DNA from: Amycolatopsis pretoriensis
GTDB lineage: Bacteria; Actinomycetota; Actinomycetes; Mycobacteriales; Pseudonocardiaceae
Reading direction: 5' to 3'
Assembly (NCBI RefSeq): GCF_900107925.1
Contig: NZ_FNUJ01000004.1
Coordinates: 1 to 64,000 of the forward strand
DNA: 64,000 bases
In this document: one piece after another, positions 46,375 through 54,119 of the stretch
Position numbering within the stretch: the first letter of the stretch is position 1
Layout: each line of letters begins with the position of its first letter
Translations under genes and position numbers: made by a program
The notes under the pieces: model-generated
Seen by the model: only the letters and a program-made list of their open reading frames with translations
Told to the model about the DNA's origin: nothing
Database searches by the model: none

Positions 46375-47112
46375 ATGGGCGATTCGTTCGGTTCGGCCTG
46401 GTGGCGCGGCTACGCCGCACAGCTGAGGGCGATCGCGGAGGCGCGGCGGCCCGACCACCTCGCGATCATGCCCCTCTCCGAGACCTTGCAGGCGCTCGGC
46501 AAGCAGACCGAGGTGGACGAAGGTGTCTACGACGTCCCGCTGGAAGGCGTCGTCGGGACGGTCGCCCGCGCCGGCGACTTCGACCGTGAGTTCCGGCCGC
46601 GCAACCGCGCGCTGCGCGACCGCTGGGAACGGCTGACGAACACGACCGCCGACCTCCCGCCGGTGCGGCTCGTACGCCTCTCCGACATGTTCTTCGTCGA
46701 CGACGGCCACCACCGCGTCGCCATCGCCCGCGCCCGCGGGGCGACGACCATCCGCGCGCGGGTCCGCTGGATCAGCACCGTCGCCTGCGCGCTGCGCTGC
46801 CTGACGCTCGCCGACCTGCCGTCGAAGACCGCCGAGCGGATGTTCCTCGAGCGCGTTCCGCTGCCCGACGACGTCCGGCTCGGGCTCTGGCTCGACGACC
46901 CGGCCGACTGGTTCCGGCTCGCCGACTCGGCCGAGGCCTGGGGTTTCCGCCGTATGCTGGCCGGACGGCCGGTGCGCAGCCGCGGCGAACTGGCCGAAGC
47001 CTGGTGGCGCGAGGAGGTCCGGCCGGTGCTCGAACAGGTGCGTCAGCGAGGCTTGTGCCCGCCACCACGACATATCCAGACCTACTTGAGCTATGGTCTA
47101 GACCATGTCTGA
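46375..47112 (+). CDS. ParB-like nuclease-domain protein
   Basis: 245 residues. An N-terminal part (PLSETLQALGKQTEVDEGVY, DVPLEGVVGTVARAGDFDRE) leads to a ParB/Srx-like core FFVDDGHHRVAIARARGATTIRA, the DGHHR loop being the family hallmark. Not the chromosomal ParB, as it has no helix-turn-helix. Probably a nucleotide- or DNA-acting protein of unknown role. Its last eight bases overlap the ptsI start, so the DasR-type palindrome lies inside its 3' end. Confidence 0.7.
   Translation: MGDSFGSAWWRGYAAQLRAIAEARRPDHLAIMPLSETLQALGKQTEVDEGVYDVPLEGVVGTVARAGDFDREFRPRNRALRDRWERLTNTTADLPPVRLVRLSDMFFVDDGHHRVAIARARGATTIRARVRWISTVACALRCLTLADLPSKTAERMFLERVPLPDDVRLGLWLDDPADWFRLADSAEAWGFRRMLAGRPVRSRGELAEAWWREEVRPVLEQVRQRGLCPPPRHIQTYLSYGLDHV
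47093..47106. promoter_or_regulatory. DasR-type operator (dre-like palindrome) over the ptsI start codon
   Basis: Perfect 14-bp palindrome ATGGTCTAGACCAT. Its core TGGTCTAGACCA matches the dre site bound by the GntR regulator DasR of Streptomyces, which controls N-acetylglucosamine and PTS genes including ptsI. The right half contains the first two bases of the ptsI ATG, so bound repressor would block transcript initiation or passage at the gene start. Confidence 0.75.
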
Positions 47113-48733
47113 CTCTCTGTCCGGGGTCGCCGTCAGCCCCGGCCGTGCCAGTGGTCCCGTCGTCCGCGTCGCGGAGCCGCTCGGCGAGCCCGCCGCCACC
47201 CCGGCCCCGGCCGATCCCGCCGCCGAAGCCGCCCGGATCACGCCCGCCGCCGCGGTCGTCGCCGGGCGACTGGAGAAGCAGGCCGAGACGGCCACCGGCG
47301 AGGCCGCGACGATCCTCATCACCACCGCCGCGATGGCGGCCGACCCGGCGCTCGCGTCGCAGGCCGAAACGCTGGTGAAGACACAGGGGCTGCCCGCCGC
47401 GCGCGCCGTCTACCAGGCTGCCGAAGGCTTCGCCGAAGCGCTCGCCGCCGCGGGCGGGTACATGGCCGAACGCGTCCGCGACGTCCGCGACGTGCGCGAC
47501 CGGCTGATCGCCGAGCTGCTCGGCATCGCGCCGCCGGGGGTGCCCGAGCTGGCGTCGCCGAGCGTGCTGGTCGCGCGCGACCTCGCCCCGGCCGACACCG
47601 CGGGCCTCGACCCGGCGAAGGTGCTCGCCCTGGTCACCGAAGAGGGCGGCCCGACGAGCCACACCGCGATCCTCGCGCGGGCGCTGGGCATCCCGGCCGT
47701 CGTCGCGGTGCGCGGCCTCCTGGCCCTGGACGCGCAAGCGCTTGCGGTCGACGGCGACGCGGGGACGGTCGAGGTCGCCGACCCGTCGGCGCCGGTCGTC
47801 ACGGCGACGGTCGCGCAGCTCGCCGACTGGAACGGCACGGGCGAGACGTCCGACGGCCACCGCGTGAAGGTGTACGGCAACGTCGGCTCCCCGGCCGACG
47901 CGCAGGCCGCCGCCGACGCGGGCGCCGAGGGCGTCGGCCTCTTCCGCACCGAGTTCTGCTACCTGGACGCCTCGGACGAACCGTCGGTCGCCGAGCAGCG
48001 CGCCGCGTACACGGCGGTGCTGTCGCCGTTCCGCGGCAAGCCGGTCATCGTGCGGACGCTGGACGCGGGCGCCGACAAGCCGCTGGCGTTCCTCTCGCCG
48101 GAAGCCGAGCCGAACCCGGCGCTCGGCGTCCGCGGGCTGCGCGTGGCGTTCGACCGCCCCGAGGTGCTGGACCGCCAGCTCGAGGCGATCGCCGGCGCGG
48201 CGCAGGACTCCGGCGCCGAGGTCTCGGTGATGGCGCCGATGGTCGCCACGGTCGAGGAAGCCGCCTGGTTCGCCGAGCGCGTCCGCGCGGCGGGCATCGC
48301 GCGGGCGGGCGTGATGATCGAGATCCCGGCGGCGGCGCTGAGCGCCCGCGAGATCCTCGACGTCGTCGACTTCGTCTCGGTCGGCACCAACGACCTGGCC
48401 CAGTACACGTTCGCGGCCGACCGCCAGCTGGGCGCGGTCGCGAAGCTCAACGACCCGTGGCAGCCGGGGCTCCTGCGCCTGCTGAAGCTGATCGGCGACG
48501 CGGCCAAGGCGACGGGCAAGCCGGCGGGCGTGTGCGGCGAGGCGGCGGCGGACCCGCGGCTGGCGCTGGTCCTGACCGGCCTCGGCCTGACGAGCTTGTC
48601 GATGAACGCGCCGGCAGTGCGTTCGGTGGGCGCCAGCCTGGCATCGGCGACGCTCGCGGAGTGCGAGTCGCTGGCGGAGGCGGCGCTGGCGACCTCGGAC
48701 CCGGCGGCGGCCCGCGCGGCGGCTCGCCCCTGA
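47105..48733 (+). CDS. ptsI: PTS enzyme I (phosphoenolpyruvate-protein phosphotransferase)
   Basis: 542 residues. Transfers phosphate from PEP to HPr at the head of the sugar phosphotransferase system. Swivelling-domain His near 186 (GGPTSHTAILARALGIPAVV), PEP-binding TIM barrel with GVGLFRTEFCYLD, VIVRTLDAGADKPL, NPALGVRGLR, GVMIEIPAAAL and VSVGTNDLAQYTFAADR, and active-site Cys near 477 (AGVCGEAAADPRLALVL). Full length for the family. The start overlaps the ParB-like stop, and a DasR-type operator covers the start codon. Confidence 0.93.
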   Translation: MSDSLSGVAVSPGRASGPVVRVAEPLGEPAATPAPADPAAEAARITPAAAVVAGRLEKQAETATGEAATILITTAAMAADPALASQAETLVKTQGLPAARAVYQAAEGFAEALAAAGGYMAERVRDVRDVRDRLIAELLGIAPPGVPELASPSVLVARDLAPADTAGLDPAKVLALVTEEGGPTSHTAILARALGIPAVVAVRGLLALDAQALAVDGDAGTVEVADPSAPVVTATVAQLADWNGTGETSDGHRVKVYGNVGSPADAQAAADAGAEGVGLFRTEFCYLDASDEPSVAEQRAAYTAVLSPFRGKPVIVRTLDAGADKPLAFLSPEAEPNPALGVRGLRVAFDRPEVLDRQLEAIAGAAQDSGAEVSVMAPMVATVEEAAWFAERVRAAGIARAGVMIEIPAAALSAREILDVVDFVSVGTNDLAQYTFAADRQLGAVAKLNDPWQPGLLRLLKLIGDAAKATGKPAGVCGEAAADPRLALVLTGLGLTSLSMNAPAVRSVGASLASATLAECESLAEAALATSDPAAARAAARP

Positions 48734-48840
48734 CCGAAGGCGGCTGACCGAAGGCGGCTGACGGACGCGCGAGCGGCGGATTCCGGCCCGATCCGCCGCC
48801 CGATCCGCCGCCGCCCCCGGGGGTCCCCCCCACTTTCAGT

Positions 48841-48860
48841 CTATCGGTCGTGACCGACAG
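48841..48860. promoter_or_regulatory. Candidate TetR-type operator upstream of the MFS gene
   Basis: CTATCGGTCGTGACCGACAG is an interrupted palindrome (TCGGTC-GT-GACCGA with matching CT/AG flanks). Its size and symmetry are typical of TetR operators controlling efflux pumps. No TetR gene is adjacent, so the regulator would be encoded elsewhere. Confidence 0.4.
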
Positions 48861-48934
48861 TGCCGGATTGTGCGAACCTGGATGTGCGGAGTTGTCCCCA
48901 ATGCACGAGGGGTGTGGACAACCTGACTCAACAC

Positions 48935-48970
48935 CGTGAAGGCCACCTCCGGCACGAGGTGGCCTTCACG
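48935..48970. terminator. Perfect 15-bp hairpin between ptsI and the MFS gene
   Basis: CGTGAAGGCCACCTC and GAGGTGGCCTTCACG flank a CGGCAC loop. It could terminate ptsI transcripts from 200 bases downstream. If the MFS promoter lies upstream of it, it would sit in the MFS 5' leader and attenuate. It shares the GAAGGCC/GGCCTTC ends of the hairpin at 50476. Confidence 0.6.
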
Positions 48971-49061
48971 GCTTTCCGGAGAAAATCCCGGCGGCTGTCG
49001 ATTCCGGCCCGGCCCGCTCGACGAAGTGGTGAGAGCACCACCGAGCCGAGAGGACGCAGCC

Positions 49062-50468
49062 ATGACCATCACCGCCGAAGCGCCGGCCGGAGCCCGAGCG
49101 GGCGCACCGGTCGAAACCGCCGGGCGCCGGGAGTGGATCGCGCTGGCCGTGCTGGCCCTGCCCACCCTGCTCGTCTCGCTCGACGTCTTCGTCCTCGTCC
49201 TCGCGCTGCCGAAGATCGCCGCCGGGTTGCACGCCGATGGCACCCAGCAGCTGTGGATCATGGACACCTACGGCTTCATGGTCGCCGGGTTCATGGTCAC
49301 CATGGGGACCCTCGGGGACCGGATCGGGCGGCGGAAGCTGCTGCTCATCGGCGCCGCCGCCTTCAGGCTCGCCTCCGTCGGTGCCGCCTTCGCCACCAGT
49401 GCCGGGATGCTCATCGCCGCGCGGGCCGTGCTCGGGATCTCCGGTGCCACCCTCGCGCCCTCGACGCTCTCGCTCATCGGGACGCTCTTCAAGAACCCGC
49501 AGCAGCGCGCGCAGGCCATCGGGATCTGGGCCGGCTGCTTCACCGTCGGCGCCATCATCGGGCCGATGGTCGGCGGGCTGCTGCTAGAGCACTTCTGGTG
49601 GGGTTCGGTCTTCCTGCTCGGCGTCCCCGCGATGGTCCTGCTGCTGATCATCGGCCCGAAGCTGCTGCCCGAGTACCGCGACGAGCAGGCCGGCCGGCTC
49701 GACCTCCCCAGCGTCTTCCTCTCGCTCGCCGCGATCCTGCCCGCCGTCTACGGCGTCAAGGAGCTCGCCCGCGACGGCTTTCACCTGGTCCCGGCCACGG
49801 CACTGATCATCGGCCTGGCCGTCGGGTACGTCTTCTACAAGCGCCAACGCGCCCTGAAGGACCCGCTCGTCGACTTCAGCCTCTTCGCCGCGAAGGCCTT
49901 CCGCACCACGCTCGGCGGGATGCTGCTGTTCAGCATGCTCGGCGGCACCACGATGCTCTTCACCGCGCAGTTCCTGCAGGTCGCGCAGCACCTCTCGCCG
50001 GTCGGGGCCGCGTTCGGGCTGCTGCCCGGGATGGCCGCCTCCACCGTCAGCTTCCTCGCCGCGCCGCACCTCGCGCGCCGGGTCAAGACGAACGTCCTCA
50101 TCGCCGGTGGGGTCGCCCTCGCCGCGGCCGGCATGGCGATCCTCGCCCTCGCCGACCCCGCGGCCGGGCCGGGGTGGCCCGCGTTCGGGTTCGCCGTGAC
50201 GTCGCTGGGGGTCGGGCCGATGGTCGCGCTCGGGACCGATCTCGTCGTCGGGTCGGTTCCGGAGCGCAAGGCCGGTGCCGCCGCTTCGCTGGCCCAGACC
50301 GTCAACGAGTTCGGCTACGCCCTCGGCATCGCGACCGTCGGGACGCTGGGCAACGCCGTCGTCCACGCGCACGGCTTCGCCGCCGGCCTGCACGTCGTCG
50401 CCGGGCTCGCCGCCGTCGCGTTCGCCGCTCTCGTCTGGTTCGTCGCGCGCAACCTGCGGACCGCCTGA
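49062..50468 (+). CDS. MFS drug exporter, DHA2 (14-helix) type
   Basis: 468 residues from ATG 49062, with GAGAGGA seven bases upstream. DHA2 layout with 14 helices: LALPTLLVSLDVFVLVLALP (helix 1), GTLGDRIGRRKLLLIG (loop 2-3 motif A) and ISGATLAPSTLSLI, typical of the EmrB/QacA proton-driven drug exporters. A further 42 codons are open upstream but lack family character. The palindrome 200 bases upstream suggests TetR-type control. A strong terminator follows directly. Confidence 0.88.
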   Translation: MTITAEAPAGARAGAPVETAGRREWIALAVLALPTLLVSLDVFVLVLALPKIAAGLHADGTQQLWIMDTYGFMVAGFMVTMGTLGDRIGRRKLLLIGAAAFRLASVGAAFATSAGMLIAARAVLGISGATLAPSTLSLIGTLFKNPQQRAQAIGIWAGCFTVGAIIGPMVGGLLLEHFWWGSVFLLGVPAMVLLLIIGPKLLPEYRDEQAGRLDLPSVFLSLAAILPAVYGVKELARDGFHLVPATALIIGLAVGYVFYKRQRALKDPLVDFSLFAAKAFRTTLGGMLLFSMLGGTTMLFTAQFLQVAQHLSPVGAAFGLLPGMAASTVSFLAAPHLARRVKTNVLIAGGVALAAAGMAILALADPAAGPGWPAFGFAVTSLGVGPMVALGTDLVVGSVPERKAGAAASLAQTVNEFGYALGIATVGTLGNAVVHAHGFAAGLHVVAGLAAVAFAALVWFVARNLRTA

Positions 50469-50475
50469 AAAGCGC

Positions 50476-50514
50476 GAAGGCCTCCCCGCCCGATGCCTGG
50501 GCGGGGAGGCCTTC
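50476..50514. terminator. Rho-independent-type terminator after the MFS gene
   Basis: Perfect 16-bp stem GAAGGCCTCCCCGCCC / GGGCGGGGAGGCCTTC with loop GATGCCT, followed by TTGACG. Positioned between the convergent MFS and DUF1707 genes, so it may work in both directions. Confidence 0.8.
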
Positions 50515-50541
50515 TTGACGCCGGGGGCAGAGGGGCCCCGG

Positions 50542-51204
50542 CTAGCCGAACAACCCGCGCCGCGGGTGCCGGATGACCAGTGAACCGCCGTGGACCCGGC
50601 CGCTCAGCACGAACCGGGGGTTCCCCATGTGCCCGTTGCTGCGCGTCTTGTCCTCCAGCGACCCGAACTTGACGTCGGTGATCGAGTTGACGTCGACCGC
50701 CGCGTGCTCCGGGATGATGACCTCGACCGAACCCCACTTGGCGTCCAGCTCGATGTGCACCACCGGCGACTGGACCTGGGCCTCGGTGAAGTCGAGCTTC
50801 GTCGAGCCGTACTTGTTCCGCACGACCATCTCCGGCGGCACCACCCACGGCCCGCTGCGGACCAGCGACGAGTACTTCGCGTTCAGCTCGAACCGCCGGC
50901 CGGGCGAGAAGCCCGCCGTCGGCGAAGGTGCCGCGTACGACGGCGCAGCGGCCATCGCGGCCGCCGGGTGGTAAAGCCCGGCGAGGTCGGCCAGCACCGC
51001 GTTCAGCTCGCCGCGGGTCCGCGACGCCAGCGCGCGGTCGGTGCGCTCGGTGAACTCGTCCAGATCGATCATCCCGCGCCCGATCGCCTTCTGCAGGACC
51101 CCGACGACGTGCTCGCGCTCGTCGTCGGACACCCGGAGATCGCGCTCGCTCAACGGCTTGGTTTCGGTCACCGGTTCCGCCGCCGCGGTCTCTTCCTCGC
51201 CCAT
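50542..51204 (-). CDS. DUF1707 (SHOCT-like) domain protein
   Basis: 220 residues from ATG 51204. The DUF1707 domain is at about 20-65 (LRVSDDEREHVVGVLQKAIG, RGMIDLDEFTERTDRALA, SRTRGELNAVLADL). The rest is a beta-helix-like repeat region (KYGSTKLDFTEAQVQSPVVH, IELDAKWGSVEVIIPEHAAV, DVKFGSLEDKT) resembling 'cell wall-active antibiotics response' LiaF-type C-termini. Probably an envelope-related protein; function unknown. Divergent from the lipoprotein gene across only 48 bases. Confidence 0.78.
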   Translation of the reverse strand: MGEEETAAAEPVTETKPLSERDLRVSDDEREHVVGVLQKAIGRGMIDLDEFTERTDRALASRTRGELNAVLADLAGLYHPAAAMAAAPSYAAPSPTAGFSPGRRFELNAKYSSLVRSGPWVVPPEMVVRNKYGSTKLDFTEAQVQSPVVHIELDAKWGSVEVIIPEHAAVDVNSITDVKFGSLEDKTRSNGHMGNPRFVLSGRVHGGSLVIRHPRRGLFG

Positions 51205-51252
51205 GCCCACGATGGTAGAACCGGATTTCACCAGGGAGATCGGGGGAAAACC

Positions 51253-52326
51253 CTGAACGGACCCGTATTCCGCGGCGCCGCGCTCGGCGCGGTCCTGATC
51301 CTGCTGTCCGGGTGCACGGGCGACCCGCCTCCGCCGCCACCGCCGAGCACCAGCGTCCCGGTCACCACGCCGACCGCCCTGCCGGAGGGACTCCAAGGCG
51401 TCCCGACGACCGGCGGCATCGGCATCACGGCCCTGCTCCCGACCACCGGCCCGACCCTGTTCGACGCCGACGGCGGCCCCGTCGCGACCCCGCCCGGCTA
51501 CCCGGGGAACGACCTCGGGCTGAGCGTCGTGCGCGTCGGGAAGTCCGCCGTCCTGACCGCCTACCCGGCCGGCGCGACCAGCGACGACCCGTTCGAGATC
51601 CTCGTCTACACCGGCCCGTCGAGCCCGCCGCGGTCCCTCGGCCGCGCCTGGTCGGTGGCCCCGGCCGCCGACGGCGCGAGCGTGTGGGTCATCCGGCAGG
51701 ACGCCCCCGACACCTGCCGGCTGCAGCGCGTGTCCCTGTCCGGCGGCGAGTTCGGCCACGGCCAGTCCGCCAGCTGCCGCACGCAGGTCCGCGTCGGCAC
51801 CACGCGTGGCCTGCTGATCACCATCAACGCCGGCGCCGAGTCGACGGACGCCCTGATCGACCCGGAGTCCGGCCGCACGCTCCAGCAGGCGCCGCGCGTC
51901 TTCGGCGTCGCCGGTGACCGGATGCTGCTCGACGGACTGACCGAGCTCACCCTCGTCGACCTGCGGAACGGCAGCCGCAAGCAGCTCAGCCGGCCGGTCA
52001 TCGCGCGGACGCCGACCGTGGTCCCGTCGCGCGACGGCAGCGTCTGGGCCGTCGACTTCGCCAACCCCGCCTACCGCGGCACGAGCACCCAGACCCGCGA
52101 CCTCTGGCTGCTCTACCCGGACACGCTGACCTGGGAACACGCGGCGGCCATGCCGTTCATCACCGAGCACCTCAAGCGCGGCGGCGGGTTCGACTGGTCC
52201 GAAGACGGCGACCTCGTGCTCGCCGACGGCGTCCTCGCCGCGTGGCACCCCGGCGAACCCCAGTGGCGGCTGGGCAAGGCGGCGCTGCCGACGAGCCCCT
52301 GGTCGGGCTTCGCCGTGCTGCCGTAG
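51253..52326 (+). CDS. Lipoprotein with beta-propeller-like domain; apparent CTG start
   Basis: About 357 residues. Lipobox LLSGC (Cys 21) after a short hydrophobic segment (GAALGAVLILL), then a Pro/Thr linker and repeated beta-strand segments (ADGASVWVIRQDAPD, RDGSVWAVDFANPAY, EDGDLVLADGVLAAW) suggesting a propeller. No ATG, GTG or TTG lies in frame before the signal peptide; CTG 51253 with GGGGG six bases upstream is the best start. The stop abuts that of the convergent response-regulator gene. Function unknown. Confidence 0.65.
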   Translation: MNGPVFRGAALGAVLILLSGCTGDPPPPPPPSTSVPVTTPTALPEGLQGVPTTGGIGITALLPTTGPTLFDADGGPVATPPGYPGNDLGLSVVRVGKSAVLTAYPAGATSDDPFEILVYTGPSSPPRSLGRAWSVAPAADGASVWVIRQDAPDTCRLQRVSLSGGEFGHGQSASCRTQVRVGTTRGLLITINAGAESTDALIDPESGRTLQQAPRVFGVAGDRMLLDGLTELTLVDLRNGSRKQLSRPVIARTPTVVPSRDGSVWAVDFANPAYRGTSTQTRDLWLLYPDTLTWEHAAAMPFITEHLKRGGGFDWSEDGDLVLADGVLAAWHPGEPQWRLGKAALPTSPWSGFAVLP

Positions 52327-52986
52327 CTACTCCTCGTCGAGGCCGTGCTCGATCGCGTACCGGGCGAGCTCGACGCGGTTGTGCAGCTGCAGCTTCCGCA
52401 GGGTCGACTGGACGTGGTTCTCCACCGTCCGGTGCGACAGCACGAGCCGCTCGGCGATCTGCCGCGCGGTCAGCCCCTTCGCGACCAGGCGCAGGACGTC
52501 GGTCTCGCGCTCGGTCAGGCGCGGCGGCTCCGCGCCTTCCGCCGGCGCGTCGGCCATCCGCCGGTACTCCCCGAGCACCAGCCCGGCCAGGCCCGCGGTG
52601 AACACCGGGTCGCCCGCCGCGGTCCGGTGCACGGCGTCCACGAGCTCCGCCGCCGAAGCCGACTTCACCAGGTAGCCGGACGCGCCGGCCTTCACCGCTT
52701 CCAGGACGTCCTTGTGCTCACCGCTCGCAGACAGCACCAGCACCTTCGTCGACGGCAGCGCCGACGTGATCTCGCGGGTCGCGTCCACCCCGGACGTACT
52801 GCCCAGGTTCAGGTCCATCAGCACGACGTCCGGCTGGACGGTCCGCGCGATGCGCAGCGCCGCGTCCGCGTCCGGTGCCGTCGCGCGGACGTCGAAGCCG
52901 TGCTCGGTCAGGTCGCGGGCCACCCCGTCGCGCCAGATCGGGTGGTCGTCGACCACCATCACGGAGATCCGCGGCTCGTCGCTCAT
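52327..52986 (-). CDS. NarL/LuxR-family response regulator
   Basis: 219 residues from ATG 52986. Receiver domain with acidic pocket (VMVVDDHPIWRDGVARDL), phospho-Asp near 58 (VVLMDLNLGSTSG), LVLSASG and the GASGYLVKSASAAEL switch lysine. LuxR helix-turn-helix at the C-terminus (LTERETDVLRLVAKGLTARQ, IAERLVLSHRTVENHVQSTL). Its ATG overlaps the histidine-kinase stop by four bases, so they form one two-component pair. Resembles MacR-type regulators. Confidence 0.9.
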   Translation of the reverse strand: MSDEPRISVMVVDDHPIWRDGVARDLTEHGFDVRATAPDADAALRIARTVQPDVVLMDLNLGSTSGVDATREITSALPSTKVLVLSASGEHKDVLEAVKAGASGYLVKSASAAELVDAVHRTAAGDPVFTAGLAGLVLGEYRRMADAPAEGAEPPRLTERETDVLRLVAKGLTARQIAERLVLSHRTVENHVQSTLRKLQLHNRVELARYAIEHGLDEE

Positions 52987-54119
52987 CTCGCACCCCTCGT
53001 GCTCGGCACCCTGACCTCCCACTCCGTGCCCCGGCCGGGCCCGGTGTCGAGGGTCGCGCTCCCGCCGAGGTCGCGGACCCTCCCCCGGATGGATTCCACC
53101 ACGCCGAGGTGGCCGGCCGCGGCCGCTCGCTCGAGAACGCCGTCCGGAATGCCCGGTCCGTCGTCGCGGACGCTGACCACGACCTCGCCGCCGAGGTCCT
53201 CCAGCAGCACCCACGCCTGTGCTTCGGGTCCCGCGTGCTTCTCGACGTTCGAGAGCGCTTCACGGGTGATGGCGACCAGTTCGCCGGTGACGTGGGCCGG
53301 CAGTTCGACGTCGTCCGCGGGGGTCGAGACCTGCACCGACGACGTCGCGAGCAGCTGCAACGCCGCGCGCAGGCTCGCCGTGCCGCGGTCGTTCGGCGCC
53401 AGAGGCTCGGTCGTCACCAGCGAGCGCAGCGCGATTTCCTGCTCACCCGCCAGTTTCGCCAGCTCGGCCGCTTCGCCGCCGACTTCGTTGCCGCGCTTGC
53501 GGACCCGGGCCAGCACCTGCAGCACGCTGTCGTGGATCGACCGCGCCAGCCGTTCCCGCTCGGCCGTCGCCGCTTCCTTGCGCAGCGCCTGCTCCAGCCG
53601 CGCCGCGGACCGGCGGCCCATCGTCGCGGCCATGCCGACCAGCAGGCCGGCCGCGGCGAGCAGGACGCCGTCGCGGGCGACGTCGAGGTCGAACTTCTCC
53701 CGGGCCAGCCCGGTCGCCACGCCGAGGACCAGCCCGGCCAGCACTCCGCCGCTCGCGCCGAAGCGCGCGCCCGCGGCGACCGGCGGCACGGCCGCCCACA
53801 CCGTCGTGATGAGCGGGACGTTCAGCGCGAACTGCGCGTCGCTGAGCACCCACGGCGAAGTCAGCAGCAACGCGGTCGTGAGCACGAGGTCGAAGACGAC
53901 CAGCGCCGGCGGCCGCGTCCGCTCGCGCAGGTAGAGGAAGCTGCTGACCACCGACCAGACGGCCATCACGCCGAGGATCGTCCAGGCCAGCCACTCGCGC
54001 TGGTAGTGCCCGCTCTGGACGATCACGGTGCCGCAGGCGAACGCCCAGGTGAGCAGGCGGAACGCGAGCACGCCACGCCACATGGGCGTGATCGGGTCCG
54101 GTGACCGCCCGGCGGTCAC
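52983..54119 (-). CDS. MacS-like sensor histidine kinase
   Basis: 378 residues from GTG 54119. About six membrane helices in the first ~160 residues (FRLLTWAFACGTVIV, WLAWTILGVMAVWSVVSSFL, GVLAGLVLGVATGL, GVLLAAAGLLVGMAATM). Phospho-acceptor His near 196 (LARSIHDSVLQVLARVRKRG), then the HATPase domain (REALSNVEKHAG, VRDDGPGIPDGVL, GHLGVVESIRGRVRDLGG). Matches MacS-type kinases and the downstream response regulator. Overlaps the AI-2E gene stop by four bases (GTGA). Confidence 0.88.
   Translation of the reverse strand: MTAGRSPDPITPMWRGVLAFRLLTWAFACGTVIVQSGHYQREWLAWTILGVMAVWSVVSSFLYLRERTRPPALVVFDLVLTTALLLTSPWVLSDAQFALNVPLITTVWAAVPPVAAGARFGASGGVLAGLVLGVATGLAREKFDLDVARDGVLLAAAGLLVGMAATMGRRSAARLEQALRKEAATAERERLARSIHDSVLQVLARVRKRGNEVGGEAAELAKLAGEQEIALRSLVTTEPLAPNDRGTASLRAALQLLATSSVQVSTPADDVELPAHVTGELVAITREALSNVEKHAGPEAQAWVLLEDLGGEVVVSVRDDGPGIPDGVLERAAAAGHLGVVESIRGRVRDLGGSATLDTGPGRGTEWEVRVPSTRGAR

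Larger units (their letters stand above)
48734..49061. other. Intergenic region between ptsI and the MFS gene
   Basis: 328 bases without a gene. It begins with a tandem 14-base repeat (CTGACCGAAGGCGG twice). A palindrome CTATCGGTCGTGACCGACAG lies at 48841-48860, TTGTCCCCA at about 48893, the DnaA-box-like 9-mer TGTGGACAA at 48913-48921, and a perfect 15-bp hairpin at 48935-48970. The MFS promoter is probably near 48841-48900. Confidence 0.6.
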
